Below, piece after piece: positions 11,301 to 23,029 of a stretch of DNA of 64,000 nucleotides. The stretch's first letter is position 1, and every line of letters begins with the position of its first letter. A program made the position numbers and the translations under genes. Source of the DNA: Sthenelais limicola (lineage: Eukaryota > Annelida > Polychaeta > Phyllodocida > Sigalionidae); contig OW804097.1 of NCBI GenBank assembly GCA_942159475.1, positions 50,302,986-50,366,985 on the forward strand, given 5' to 3'. Under the pieces are notes generated by a model that was given only the letters and a program-made list of their open reading frames with translations, searched no databases and was not told where the DNA came from.

Positions 11301-13220
11301 ATATCTAAACATGTGGGTGGACAGGAAGGGACAGGACATAACACCATTATATTTGAGAGGTGCGAATTTTAGAGTTAACTTACAGTTTTGGTGATCCAGC
11401 ATTTTTGATCTAGAAGATGAACTAGTGAGGCTAGTGTTTGTATAACATCAATATTAGGTACAAATAATGTATATTAACGTATAACACATACTTAGACTTC
11501 AGACTTAGACTTGGTGTTAGACTTCAGACTTAGACTTAGACTTCAGTGATTTTTAATTCTTTCGTTGGCCTGTATATATTATATTCAATGGGACAACTGG
11601 CTTGCAGTCAGGAAATTTATAAAATGAGAACCAGAATCCAAGTCGTACATGATGCATTATGGTAATTGATGTATAGATTAGATATGATAGATAAGATACA
11701 TTTGTGCATGAGACTTATTATTTTGACTTATTATGATTATTTTTTTGGCATTCAGTATATTTTGTTATTAATATATCGCGATATTGATGGCATTTGTTTT
11801 AATATGGCTAATTCTTGAGACAGTATACCGAGAGAGAAAAGGGCAGTTTAGACAGTATACATGCGCATTAATTTTAAGACAGTATACAGGCCCATTTCAT
11901 TACGTATAAGACTTAGTTAGGAATTTTGTTACACCCAGGGCGTGCATATAGGCAGTACATATCAGGAATTATTCAATTTGTATTATATTGTACTATATAT
12001 TTTAGACTTCAGTTTGGTCATGTTGCTATATACAGAGTTTTACGTCATTCTAGAACATTTTACGTCATTCTAGATCAATATTAAGTGATTTACGTTATTG
12101 GCACTCTTAGGACTGATTTTGGGCGTTTCCAAACGAATATTCCTATTTCTCTGACTCTCTTATACTAGGGTGTCAGAAACATTAAGGTATTTTATATTAA
12201 GTGGAAATAGATGTAATCGAGTTGTAATTAGATGGATCATTGCATTAATTGGGCGTCAGTACAGACGCAGTGTACTATTGTTATACTCAGGACGTGCAAT
12301 ATATATAGGCAGTATAGTTTCCAGCACTCAGGGCGTGCATATAGGCATATCAGGAATTGTAGATATTTCTGCGTCATGTTACAATGAGTTGGCGTCAGTA
12401 CAGACAGTTAGTTAGTTATTCTTCGACATTGCACTATGACATTGTAGTACTATGAGCGTCAATACAGTGTGTGAGAGGGGGTGTAAATAAGTTATGAATT
12501 AGTTTGATTATAGTTGATGACATAGTTTGGTAGAATTCAGTGTATATGTGCGTCATATACACTGCCCCCAATATTTCATTAAAATCTGATATTTCTCCTT
12601 TATTTGTGTATATTTACGTATACCAGACTTAGACTTCAGACTTCAGACTTAGACTTCAGTGATTTCGGGGATGTTATGCTAGAATAGGTTATGATTTTTA
12701 TATATATAACAGAGTAGATATCTAACGACTAGGGTGTGTTTCGTATAGTAGGGTACACTACTATAATATGTTACAATGAGTTGGCGTCAGTACAGACACC
12801 TGCAGGTCATATTGAAGGTGGAAATAGGATATTTAGTAACTGTAATTTTGTTACACTCAGGGCATGCATATAGGCAGTATATATCAGGAATTATAGATAT
12901 TATAGGAGAAACAAGTTCGTAGAGTTCTGACATTTGTACTATGAGCGTCGGCCTGTATATATTATATACAATGGGACATTGGAGTGTACTAGTAAATGTC
13001 AATAATTAGGACGGATTAGGATTTAAATAATTGATGGTGAATGGAGTTAACAGTTAATATCTATATTGATGGTGTATATCAGGAATTATAGATATTTCTC
13101 TTAAATCCTAAAACAGGAAAACGGTGAAATATGCTACTTAGATACAACCATTAATTATATAACGACTAGGGTGTGTTTCGTATAGTAGGATACACTACTA
13201 TATGTTACAATGAGTGAGTG
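7740..13220. repeat. Repeat mosaic of shuffled cassettes
   Basis: At least three recurrent cassettes are interleaved in varying order. One (ACGACTAGGGTGTGTTTCGT and on to GTTACAATGAGTTGGCGTC) occurs near 8364, 9427, 10917, 11066, 12717 and 13157. Another (ACAGTATACCGAGAG, then GGGCAGTTTAGACAGTATAC) occurs near 7771, 8974 and 11819. A third (TTATACTCAGGGCGTGCATA) is seen about nine times. No open frame above 115 codons is present and none looks coding. The pattern is neither a simple satellite nor a plain tandem array. Confidence 0.75.
8312..8356. repeat. (TA)n microsatellite
   Basis: About 22 consecutive TA dinucleotides sit inside a repeat cassette. A shorter version is at the equivalent place at 9403-9412. 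Confidence 0.9.
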
Positions 13221-13229
13221 TTTAATTAT

Positions 13230-16200
13230 TCAAGAAATGGCACTTCAAGAAATGGCATGCTAGTACAAGCAAAAAATAAAATTTAGAAAAGTGTGCCCCC
13301 CCTAGACCTGCCTTCTGGTACCGCCCCTGAGGTAGGAGAATAAAAAGTATACATTTAACTCCAGACATTGCAAGATCATGGTCAGTTATGAGTTAAGTCA
13401 AGTTAAGTACAATGGGGTGTAGCAAATTACCTGGCAGTGATCGAAATAAAGAATAAAAATAGGTTGCCCGCCTGAAGAATTTCTTGTTGCCCTGAGATAT
13501 TTTCAAGGTGCAAACTTTAGAGTTAACTTACAGTTTTGGTGATCCAGCATTTTTCGTTAAGAACTTATGTTTCTAAATTATTCCGGGTTTGAATCTCCTA
13601 GCTCCCTTGAAGCTCACTAGAGCTTGCTAGAAACAGAATCACAATATCACAGTAGTCCACTCCAGGTATTCATGGAGTATTCCTCAACAATAAGTTCCAT
13701 CCAGGTTAACATGGATTCCTTTGCATAAATTCCTGAAAAGGAAACACAACACAGTATCCAGTGTGGTGATAAGAAGTGAAGAATCCATGAAAACCATTTT
13801 TGGAGTCCATAAGGTGAAGTCGAACCACTACCATTGTACCAATATAGTCTTGAAGAGAACCAATTCAGTCAATCCAAGCCAATGTGTTGGGGCTCCATTG
13901 AAACTTGAAGAAAATGTTGAGAATTGAAACTCACTAGAGTTTGCTGAAAGAAAGCAGACACAGCACAGGTATACAGTAATATGAACAGGTGATCAGGCTC
14001 CGATGGCTGCTCAGGTGGGGTGTCACAGGCAAAATCTGAGAAAAATGGTCATAGCTCCTGCCAGACCAAGATCCTAGGCACTACTAATGGTGCGTGAGGA
14101 GGGGGCTCTTTTATACCAGAGTGACCCCCTAGTGGGCAAATCCTGGAACTACTGTTTGAAACTTAACTTAAAACGGGCTTTAAAATCGTTTTTGAAGGTA
14201 TATTTAAGACTCTTTTCATTAAAAAGAATATTTGACATGATTTAGAACAAAAAATATTGTGTATTTCAAGAGAAAACAGTGAAAAAGTGATGCGGTGACG
14301 CGGCATTCAGTTAGGTATTCAATAAGGCATTCAGTGCCACCACTTAAGGCAGCCGTTTTCTCAGTAATTATGCAAAATTGTTTTAAAATAAATGTCTCAG
14401 ACCCATTCTTGTGTCCAAATGAACATTATAGCCGATTCAGATGTTCTAAATTAGCGATTTTAAGGGATAATTCTGTTTCAAATTTGGCTTGCCTATGTTA
14501 AAGATATGCGTCAAGATGCCAAGATGGCGGACCCTTTTCGGATTTGCAAATGACGAATTTGTGCACCGAAAATTAGCTAAAATAAAAGAGAACGTGTTTG
14601 TTTCACGCTGGATATTTTGTTCAGGCGTTAAGTCCCGTCATATTAAATGTTTTTGCAAAAGTGTAGGTGAATATTAAGGAAAATAACGGTGCCAGCTACG
14701 ACGTGGGTTTCACCCATAGGATTAACATAGGGACATATCTGAATGGAATATTTGGAGATTTTTACATATTTTTGCTTTTAAATGGATGACAAACCTTCTC
14801 GGAGGTTTCAATTGGAGATATCATGCCCTTGGTCTGACTGAAAACGGTAAATTCTTCGAGTAATTTGATGTTTTTGTGTTAGAAATGTCACGCCCATAGA
14901 CGGCCATATTAAAACGATATTCGGCGACGTTCACTCGGCGGATAATTTTTTCTTCCATACAGTGGAAATATCGCGAATATTGGTTATAGACTCGGTACAT
15001 ATGATGTGTATTGTCACGATTTAGCTATTGTCGGTTTTAAAAAAATCTCAGATTGTTTATTTTGCACGATGTTCGATTTCCAAATGTTTTCTCATAGACT
15101 TCAAGGTTAAACTGATTGCCTTGTCAATGGCGGATATTATTAAGCCAGACGAAGGCCAGAAAATGGTCGAGCATGGAGGTGTTTTGAAAACTGGGTCATT
15201 AACGATAGATCTGATAAGGCTACGTTCAAGATAAAGGTGTAATTGTTAAAATGTTTTCATAAGAATGATCTGTAGTCGAGTAAGGTTACTTTGCTGAGCT
15301 TGAAAATGTTCAGGATTTTTACTGATATAGGTATGGTAGCCATTTTGAATTCTTACAAGATAGAAGTCAGTTGGTTCATTGAAAATTATATATTACAGAT
15401 TAATTATAGCATCTTATTGTTTTAAATCTAGCTGGTACGATGTAAAACGAGCCTGTCGATCTGGATATGAAGCCTCATGGCGAAATTATTATTATGTTCG
15501 TCGGAAATTGAATTTTGAATTCGGTTTGAAATTATTTTTTATTACGAAAATTGGACATATAGGGTTAGTATTGGGTTGTGAGGAAATATATTATTTGACG
15601 ATTTTTGATTTTAAATGAATGGCGGACGTTCCCTGATGTTCCAGTTGGTTATATTTTACCCTTGGTTCGACTGAAAAAGGTGTATTCTTAGAGTAATTTG
15701 AATATGAGTAATTCTCCCAATCGGGTGTCATTTGGTTGGGATGTCGCCGTTACGAATATAGCGTCGCTGTTACGTCATAGTTATTAGAAATAAAGAGATC
15801 ATTCTATATTAACACAGTTATTGATTGAATTAAAACTGTTATATTGACAAAAAGGTATTCAAACTTCTAGTTACAACCAGGCGTTATTTTGGCGGCCAAC
15901 ATCGATTCCCTACCTCTGACTTTGTCATTCAATTTTGCTGTCATAATTACTTGGTAGTTCACCTCATTTTTACACAATATTATTGATAAATCGGCGTTAA
16001 TATGGCCGAAATATGGCAAAAATAGGCAAAAATGGGGGTATTTGAAGCATAGGTGGAGGAATGGAAATATTTGCCACAGCCTTCCCAAATTTCGTCTGCA
16101 TAATGCTGATATTCCCTGCTATACGTATGCCAAAGATTGTAGAGATTCAACGAATTTTATTTTTTGTAAAAAATTGGCCTCCTGAAATCAAATGCTGCCC

Positions 16201-16294
16201 GTTTGGGAGAATTACTCATATGGTCGATTCTCATGAAATGGTTCCAAATGGGAAAATGTCATTTTAAAATGTTCCTTGTTTGATTCTATTACAG
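13230..16294. other. Non-coding interior with diverged duplications
   Basis: No gene is recognised. A block at 14750-14870 is repeated, diverged, at about 15600-15710 (both with TTTTAAATG followed by GTCTGACTGAAAA or GTTCGACTGAAAA). CTCACTAGAGCTTGCT recurs at 13612 and 13929. Several AAGATGGCGG-like motifs occur (for example 14520). Confidence 0.45.
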
Positions 16295-16455
16295 AGGCAG
16301 TCAAGAGTGTCCGGCCCACGGAAAAGAAAAACATTGATTCTGTAATACACACAGCCATCTGCAACAACTTGCGATCGGCTGGGTCAAAGGCCAATTATCG
16401 AAAGAAGTGTGCTGACGCTGCTGCCCTAAACGATCAGCTGACTGACGAGATGTAA
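16295..16455 (+). CDS. Orphan terminal coding exon, unknown product
   Basis: The exon opens after a good acceptor (TTGATTCTATTACAG) and reads 53 codons to TAA at 16453-16455. The peptide is hydrophilic and lysine/aspartate rich, with SVRPTEKKNIDSVIHTAICN near its start and NDQLTDEM at its end. It is followed by AT-rich sequence with polyadenylation signals (AATAAA at about 17001 and again near 17692 and 17930). I could not find its upstream exons. Composition and splice context favour a real C-terminus over chance, but the family is not recognised. It may belong to the transposon that carries it. Confidence 0.4.
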
Positions 16456-18224
16456 CCAATGTAAAGTGCAAGAAAATGTGACCAAACAAGCCTTGCGAGA
16501 TATATTAACATAATTTAGCATAAAAGATAATAGTTTATTCTGATTTGCATCACTGTCTGCAAAAGGTTCCTTCGCTGAAACTGTTTCTCTTCCAATAATA
16601 ATGGTTACAAGGATGTGCTTGATCTGCAACATGCAACACTGTATCATTTATCATTGTTTGTAAGGCACATTTGGAAGATATGTGCACCAGATGGCGTTTT
16701 TATGGTTGTATTTGTAGTTGTATGTATGTATATTGTTTCAAGTTCAATCCAGTTACATCAATAAGTCCAATACCTGGAAATGGGTACCCCATTCTATGCT
16801 AATAATAGATCTACCAGGAGGTCGCTTAGTGTGTGTGTGTTGGTACAACAGATTAATAGGAATAATTATTAGGAATTATTTGTAATTCGAAATGAGTATG
16901 GTGTAAACTGTATTTTGGTTATGTGCTGCAATGTTGACATAAGCTGTGGGCCATAGGTTTCCAAGCCTTTATTTCATATGGAAACGTGAGATTTAAACGA
17001 AATAAAATAAAATCAGATCTTCCAGTGTTAATGTACAGTGTCTCGTCCTTTGTATCTCGAGATTACATTGTACAATTATCATTTATTGACATATTACTCA
17101 TTACTGTTTATTGAGTTCGACTGAATTGTTGATGTCACTCTAATTGATTAAGGTGTTCTTCGCGATCAACCTCTTGGAAATAATTTCCTTCCCTGTATGT
17201 ATATCGATCAGGAAATCTAGGTGTATTCCTCGATTTAAGACCAAGAAATCGTGTCTCCTATTTCTATCGTTTTTATGAAAATATGTTGCTCTACCTTGTC
17301 AAAGAAATAATGTTTTTTATTTCTCTCGTCCTTGAATATATATTGTCTTAGTCTACCAAACCCTGGTTCAATTCAACCAAGGCTTGTCGACCTATACTTT
17401 ACTTTATCATAGTAATTATAATGATATTTTCTAAATCGTTGCTAGTAGACTATTGTAATGTATACTTGATGAGGCTGTAATAATCCACCTTTCGGTGAAA
17501 TATTATTGTACCTGAATGTCACTGTATAATATGTGACTGGAGTTGCTTTTGGTGAGATTCTGCTACAGATTAATGCCTTGAGATATAGGCCTAGCATAGG
17601 TCTACCTTTTTATTCAATGTTTTGGATCTGAGTGGAATGGAAGTGTTATGTATGAGACCATATATTATATATTACTGGACTTTGAAATGAATAATAAAAA
17701 GATAAACTGTATATATAATGTAACCATGGTTTTGGTCAGCAGTATTATTCATGATTCTTGCCAAATATGTGACGTCCTAAGCTGGTACAGATAGCAAGCA
17801 GTAATACTTATGTGATACTATTGTATTTTATGAGAAATGGTTGTATTTTGTATTTTATAGTTGTGTTTCCTTTGGCAGAAATGCAAATGGAAGTGTTATA
17901 TCATAATTTGTGACTGGATTGTGAAATGAATAATAAAGGAGTAAACTGTATATAATGTAACCATTGTTTTGTCTTCTCTTGCTTCAATTTCGCCGATTTT
18001 TTCATATAGCATGGTACAGTACAGTACATATATATGCAATATAATAACGGATATAAACCACAATTAAAACCAATATTTTCCGTTTTCACCCTGCCGCCCC
18101 CCTAAAATTATGAACCATAGTAACACCATCCCCGTCCCCCCCCTTGAACAGGACCCTACCACCGCGAAATAACCTGCAATAATGACCGCGCATAACGCGC
18201 GTCACTGCACCGCGTCACGCGCGG
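16456..18224. other. Presumed 3' UTR and non-coding sequence
   Basis: No further gene is seen. A tandem duplication is present: a block with GAAATGAATAATAAA and ATAATGTAACCAT occurs at about 17640-17735 and again at 17888-17970, each with a polyadenylation signal. A GC-rich stretch with many CGCG motifs starts at 18180, ahead of the terminal repeat. Confidence 0.4.
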
Positions 18225-18332
18225 TGCAATTTCGCGCTCCATGGAGTAACATCTGACGCTGTTCTGGCGCGCAAAAATCGCGGCCGATTTTCGCGCAATT
18301 TATTAAAGAAAAAACTGCAACAGTGTTCACTG
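18225..18332 (-). repeat. Right terminal inverted repeat of the 14.2 kb element
   Basis: It is the reverse complement of 4157-4262. Retroelement sequence resumes ten bases later at the point matching 36515 in copy 2. Confidence 0.75.
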
Positions 18333-18342
18333 GGCCCCTTCC

Positions 18343-18587
18343 CATCAGCTCTTCTTATTATACTATATACTTATACCACCCCCACCTCCCCCCCCCCAAC
18401 ATTCCTACTATACCTCCTTGTTGTCTCAGATCGGCTTATTTTCAACCCTCACAGTCTTGCTTCCCCTCCCCCATAGCAACTGGAGACGTTCTCTAATCGT
18501 CCATAACATATATAGGCAGTGTGTATTACATGGGAATGTCCCTCTCGTTCACGGTCCTGTCAGACCCTAATAACTTACCTCTCACAT
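18343..18587. other. Retroelement sequence between ORF D and ORF E (copy 1)
   Basis: This is nearly identical to 36515-36771 in copy 2, with the same C-rich runs. A consensus donor AGAGGTAAGT (GT at 18578-18577, minus strand) lies nine bases after the ORF D stop. Confidence 0.65.
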
Positions 18588-18914
18588 TCAAATATCTGGC
18601 AGCAATTTCTCTGGAAGTATATCACGAATGTTCGTAAAATCCATTCTTGAGTTTATGCATGAGAAAACAAGTCCCCTCGGCAAGCCTGAGTGTTCCTGCA
18701 AGTATGGAATCAGTTTATGCTCCTTTCTATCATTCACACATTCCAACCTATACTCTTCTGCACAGTATACTGCCAAGATATCCATTAATACTTCTGCAGT
18801 TGCTTTCATTAGTTGAGTCAGCTTTTCCGATATCGTTACAGCCGACTGTGCTTGAATGATACTTCTCATGCGGCCTCCGCTTGTCATTATTCGCACAATC
18901 GGCTGACAACCCCT
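18588..18914 (-). pseudogene. Retroelement accessory ORF D, C-terminal part (copy 1)
   Basis: It encodes about 102 residues nearly identical to the C-terminal half of ORF D in copy 2 (36772-37100). The upstream half is cut off exactly where the Harbinger terminal repeat begins at 18915. The preserved part contains the LPRGLVFSC and IRDILPEK motifs that resemble the end of ORF A. Confidence 0.7.
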
Positions 18915-19012
18915 GGGGGGCGTATTACTAACGTCGTAGGATAGGAATTTAGGATAGGATTGTCTAGGATCGTCCTACGTGGGACGGGGGTGTATTACTA
19001 ACATAGGATCAG
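18915..19012 (+). repeat. Left terminal repeat of the Harbinger element
   Basis: The terminal motif GTATTACTAAC occurs twice, 70 bases apart (18922 and about 18992). TAGGATCGTCCTA (18965-18977) is one of several near-palindromic subterminal motifs also found at the right end. Confidence 0.75.
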
Positions 19013-19088
19013 GGAATTTAGGATGGGAAACGTTCGAAAGTCTGGGACAGCACTAGAGGTGTCCTATAGATCGGTAGGATTGCAAAAA

Positions 19089-19301
19089 ATGGCAGCGTTG
19101 GAGTTTTTCTTTAATAATGGAGGGAGGAGGGAAAGGGTTTTTCACCGCAGAGTTGCAAACATACAAAATCTGAGAGAAGACGAGATCGTCAAGGACTGGC
19201 GGCTGGACCGTCAGTCCATACAGCAGCTTGTGAGAGGCTACAGCGACTCCCAATGGGCAGTACAGTCCCGTCGTTCACATGCCATAAGTGAAATGACCCA
19301 G
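19089..19301 (+). pseudogene. Harbinger transposase, N-terminal exon
   Basis: The frame from the ATG at 19089 (open from 19023) encodes 71 residues before a GTAATG donor at 19302. It contains RRERVFHRRVANIQNL and a following DDEL/RLSRE-like region (REDEIVKDWRLDRQSIQQLV), the hallmark of the HARBI1 transposase N-terminus. It ends in a motif like the family's HALSPEVQ. The phase 0 junction fits the exon at 21295. The catalytic DDE region that should follow is not found, so no functional enzyme is expected. Confidence 0.7.
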
Positions 19302-21294
19302 GTAATGTTTACCTCTTTAATTATTTGTCAATATTATCAGTTTACTTATTAACTTACTCTTTAAAGGAGGCTCCGCTTTCTCCACTATGTATTTATACAT
19401 TTTCTCCACTATATATCCATTTTTATGCGCATGCCGTTCGAGAGATGTATGCAGGGAGACAGTGGTGTTTGTTTAGTTTAGTACCACACGCAACAGAATC
19501 ACATATTAGCAACTATAATTGTGACAAAAACACAGGACACATTTGCTTACATTTAAAAGAGATCTCTATAACTCGGAATACTAGGCCTACACTTCCCATT
19601 TCCTACGAACTTAAATTCTCGATGTTGCAGCGATGTTTCATGACGCTGTCCAAGTGTCATTGTGACGTCCTATTGCGCCATGAGTGACGTTGGTTACGGG
19701 TGACGGCAACGTCCTCCACACTTTTTCCCGCCTCAGTGGGATCAGTATATTGTATATAATTGTCTAATAAATATTTAATAATAAGCTCTGGAGGACTCGC
19801 ATTTTGAACATTTTATTGGCCAAATAATGAGTTGTTACTTACAGAAACTTGTGCAATGTACACAGTGGTTTCCTGAAAATAAAATTGAAAACACAACTAT
19901 TATATTTTGGGGAGACAAGGGGGGGGGGGGGTTAGGGGGTAGGAGGACAGGGAGGGAGAGGGAAGTGGACAGAGAATGTTCAATGCTAAGATCACAGGAT
20001 GGAGAGCCTCGTTGGCAGGATATATTGAATCAAACCTTTTTTTTTTTGAATAAATAAAAATCACAGGATGGGAGAGTGAATCGTGAAGAGCTGTGACAAA
20101 TAATGATAATTAATGGTTTGGAGAATGTCAACATGGCACTCATCTTTTTTCCTATACAGACCCTTAATTTACCCCAAATCGTAGTTTTTAGTTGGGGACA
20201 TGGTCAATTTTAAATGATCGCAGCTTTTTTTTTACCCCTGCAACGATTACTTTTTATTCATTGAAACTATAACTCATGACCTTGACTATCTGTGTTAAAA
20301 AAATGGGGGAGATCGCAGTGTTTGTTAATGAGTTACATAGCAAAACATGGAAAAATATCTGATTTTTCCATAGACTTCTATACTTAAGCTTCAAGTCGGT
20401 GAAATGGTCAACTTTAAATGACCACAACTTGTTTTTTTACCCCTTCGGCGATTACTTTTTATTCATTAAAACCATAGCTTATGTATAGGCATTATAAGTG
20501 TGCTTGGTTTTCTGATGTGGTATTGGGTTCATGTGAAATGTTTCGATTATCATACTATTGGAGGGTAATGAAAGTCACCCTCCATGCCTCCCCCCCCCCC
20601 CCCCCCAATATTTTATCTGTTCAGCAGCGCCTGTCAACACAAGGAGGATCATTTTAAATGATCATAAGAATACATTGATATGAGTGCAATTAATTCCCAT
20701 ATGTTTCTATGAATATATATAACTATTACTGAATACAGATTACCTCAAACCATCGTAATTGTGTGTTGTGACATAAAATCGGGGGACATTAGGTATGAGC
20801 TTTTTCCAGTGGGAATTTAAATACCAAGAAAAAAATTCTTCTCAAGAGTTAAGAATGTATTCTATAGATTTATGATGGTCTTACATATAATTTCTTTTCA
20901 TTAAGTATCTTTTTGCAGCTGTAAATATTGAATATCTTCCTACGGAGATTCTATTTATAAGGGGGTTTCCTCCTGGCCGAAACCTTTTAATAATGAAACT
21001 TTTTAAAAATAAGCTCTCAGTCCCGACATATACTAAATTGGGGGTTTTAATTCATTCAATCCTTTAATTTATCTCTCTTCTTCGGATCCTTTTTTTAAAA
21101 TGAGATATGTGCTCATTCAGGGGGAGGCAGGGGGGAGGGAGCATGGCCCTTCTAACCAATTCGCTTCCTATATCATTAAATAGATTACTTGCAAATTGCA
21201 GATTGTGTCAAGACAGTTCAAATTATATTGCGCAGTAACTTTGCTCCCGGGAGTAACATTGTACACTATACTAAATATGTCAAAATTCTTTCAG
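19302..21294 (+). other. Intron 1 of the transposase gene
   Basis: No coding sequence is recognised. A block of about 100 bases (GGTCAATTTTAAATGATCGC and onward to ATTACTTTTTATTCATT) is present at 20190-20280 and again diverged at 20400-20490. A third distant relative begins near 22325. Homopolymer runs (G at 19919, C at 20590) account for the small open frames. Confidence 0.5.
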
Positions 21295-21345
21295 GTTCTT
21301 ACAGCACTTGCTGAGCTGGGAGCTCATGAAATGATAAATTTTGAG
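21295..21345 (+). pseudogene. Harbinger transposase, second exon
   Basis: A 51-base exon lies between a TTCTTTCAG acceptor and a GAGGTACAG donor. It encodes 17 residues starting VLTALAELGAHE, which matches the VLAALRFxATGS segment that follows the N-terminal exon in HARBI1-like transposases. Confidence 0.6.
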
Positions 21346-22945
21346 GTACAGTTCACCTTTGAAAAATTATTTAGATTTCAGCCTCATAAAGACAAATGCA
21401 ATACGTAGGCGGCAAAATAAGAATTGCGGGGGTCATTATGTGCTATCAGCGCCGTGCTTATTGTGCACTTCACCACTGACTATAGTCTGTTTCAATGGTT
21501 GTCTTAAGTTGATTTTACCACTAGTCTGTTTGATTATTTAATATAAATATGGCAAAATATGTCATTCACCCATGCAGCAACTTTCACATAGACATGAGTA
21601 TTTCTAGTTGTGATATTTTGAAAGTTATATACACAAAGTGGCGATTTTGGAAAATATTGCATAGGGCGCTCTACAGCCCAGTCACTTGAATGGGATGTAT
21701 GTATGCTCAGCTATGAAAGAAACTACTTTTTGTGCGAGTGGGATTCTGAAGGAATAAGATTAATTAGAATCAATTAGACAACATATTTCTTGAATATTGA
21801 TAGTTCAAAATGTTTTTTCACAAGAATTTCCATACTTTTACTTTGTGAAAGGGTGGAATAAATCCAGAATCCACCTTGGTGGATTCCTTCTATTTCTCCT
21901 TATATACATATGGACTGTAGATATATCTATCTATATCTATATCGTTCCTATATGGGCGTGGACATATGGGACTATAGGTGATGATCACATGACCCCTCTC
22001 TGACGTTGAAGCTTATTGCGCAACACTTGCCTGAACATTTTTTTTCTCCCTAATGCCGGCCCTTGGCAGGTACTCCAACCTCACGGGTCTCGTTGCAATT
22101 ACACTGGGGGAGTAGATATCGTACCTTCAAACTCTACTTCCAAAAATATATCTATTTATAGAAGGAACCCACCAAGGGTGTAGGCGGGAAAGAGCATACA
22201 CCCCAAGGTGCAGGCAGTGTACAGCTTAAGGTATAGGGACGACACATCAAGGGTGGAACCAATATATTCTCCATGATCAAAAATACCACATTTTCCCATA
22301 TATCTGTTATGTGCTGCTAGTGAAATCGGGTGACATGGTCACCTTCAGTTCAGATGACCACAACTTTGATGGAAAACGGCTTGTAAATCAATGACAACAA
22401 AATAGTAAATAGATCATAAAGTAATTTCTTCATGTAAAATCATACCAATACAACATGATACAAATATTATTGTTTGGAGAAAATGAGACTAAATTGTAAA
22501 CAGACTTGTGCATTTCACTAAAGCGTCTTGTCCATCTTATATCTGGTCTGGCAAATTTAAGTATAACATCATATTGTGTAATACTATGGCCCGAATACAG
22601 ATGTATTAATACTAAATAAATGCAACACGCATTAATAACATTTATAAGCAAAAATAGTCTTCATCGAATGGTTTAGACAAGATATTATTACCTGGGCCAT
22701 GATGAGAATTTAAGTCAGTGGTTCAAGTCCCCAGAAAATGTACAATTCGCCTTCATTGATTGCTTCTCTCAGACATTAAAATTATAGTCTGTATTTCGGA
22801 TTCGTGTATAACCTAAAATTTCACCTTTATATATGAATAATTTTAAATAATTTTAAACCTTACAATAAATATGTGCCCCCACTAACCATACATTGGGACA
22901 CTGTATATATTAATAAATACATTCTTCACATTATTTTGCTTCCAG
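21346..22945 (+). other. Region where the transposase DDE core should lie
   Basis: No exon with DDE-superfamily character is visible in any plus-strand frame. The sequence is AT-rich and includes short duplications (ATATCTATCTATATC at 21918). The central 200 or more residues of the transposase have apparently been lost. Confidence 0.5.
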
Positions 22946-23029
22946 GAAGAAGAACCCATTCCAGCTGTACATATTGATGATGGGGGAAGGGGACAGCAAG
23001 TGAGGAGAAACCTCGTCGCCACATTTTAA
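22946..23029 (+). pseudogene. Harbinger transposase, C-terminal exon
   Basis: After a TTGCTTCCAG acceptor, 27 codons run to TAA at 23027-23029. The peptide ends GRGQQVRRNLVATF, the usual GxxxRDxLVxxxF end of HARBI1-like transposases. It is the only part of the C-terminal half that remains. Confidence 0.65.

Larger units (their letters stand above)
4157..18332. mobile_element. 14.2 kb terminal-inverted-repeat element
   Basis: The first 105 or so bases (CAGTGAACACTGTTGCAG and onward) return as the reverse complement at about 18225-18332, with the outer ends CAGTG and CACTG. That terminal form recalls hAT or CACTA superfamilies, but the flanking 8 bp do not match and no transposase is visible, so the family is not assigned. 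The interior is a succession of tandem repeats followed by one plausible terminal coding exon. It sits inside the copy 1 retroelement between 3398 and 18343. Confidence 0.6.

Noticed and set aside
13721..13927. 68-codon plus-strand frame
   Set aside because: No motif, no splice context and repeats nearby; length is expected by chance.
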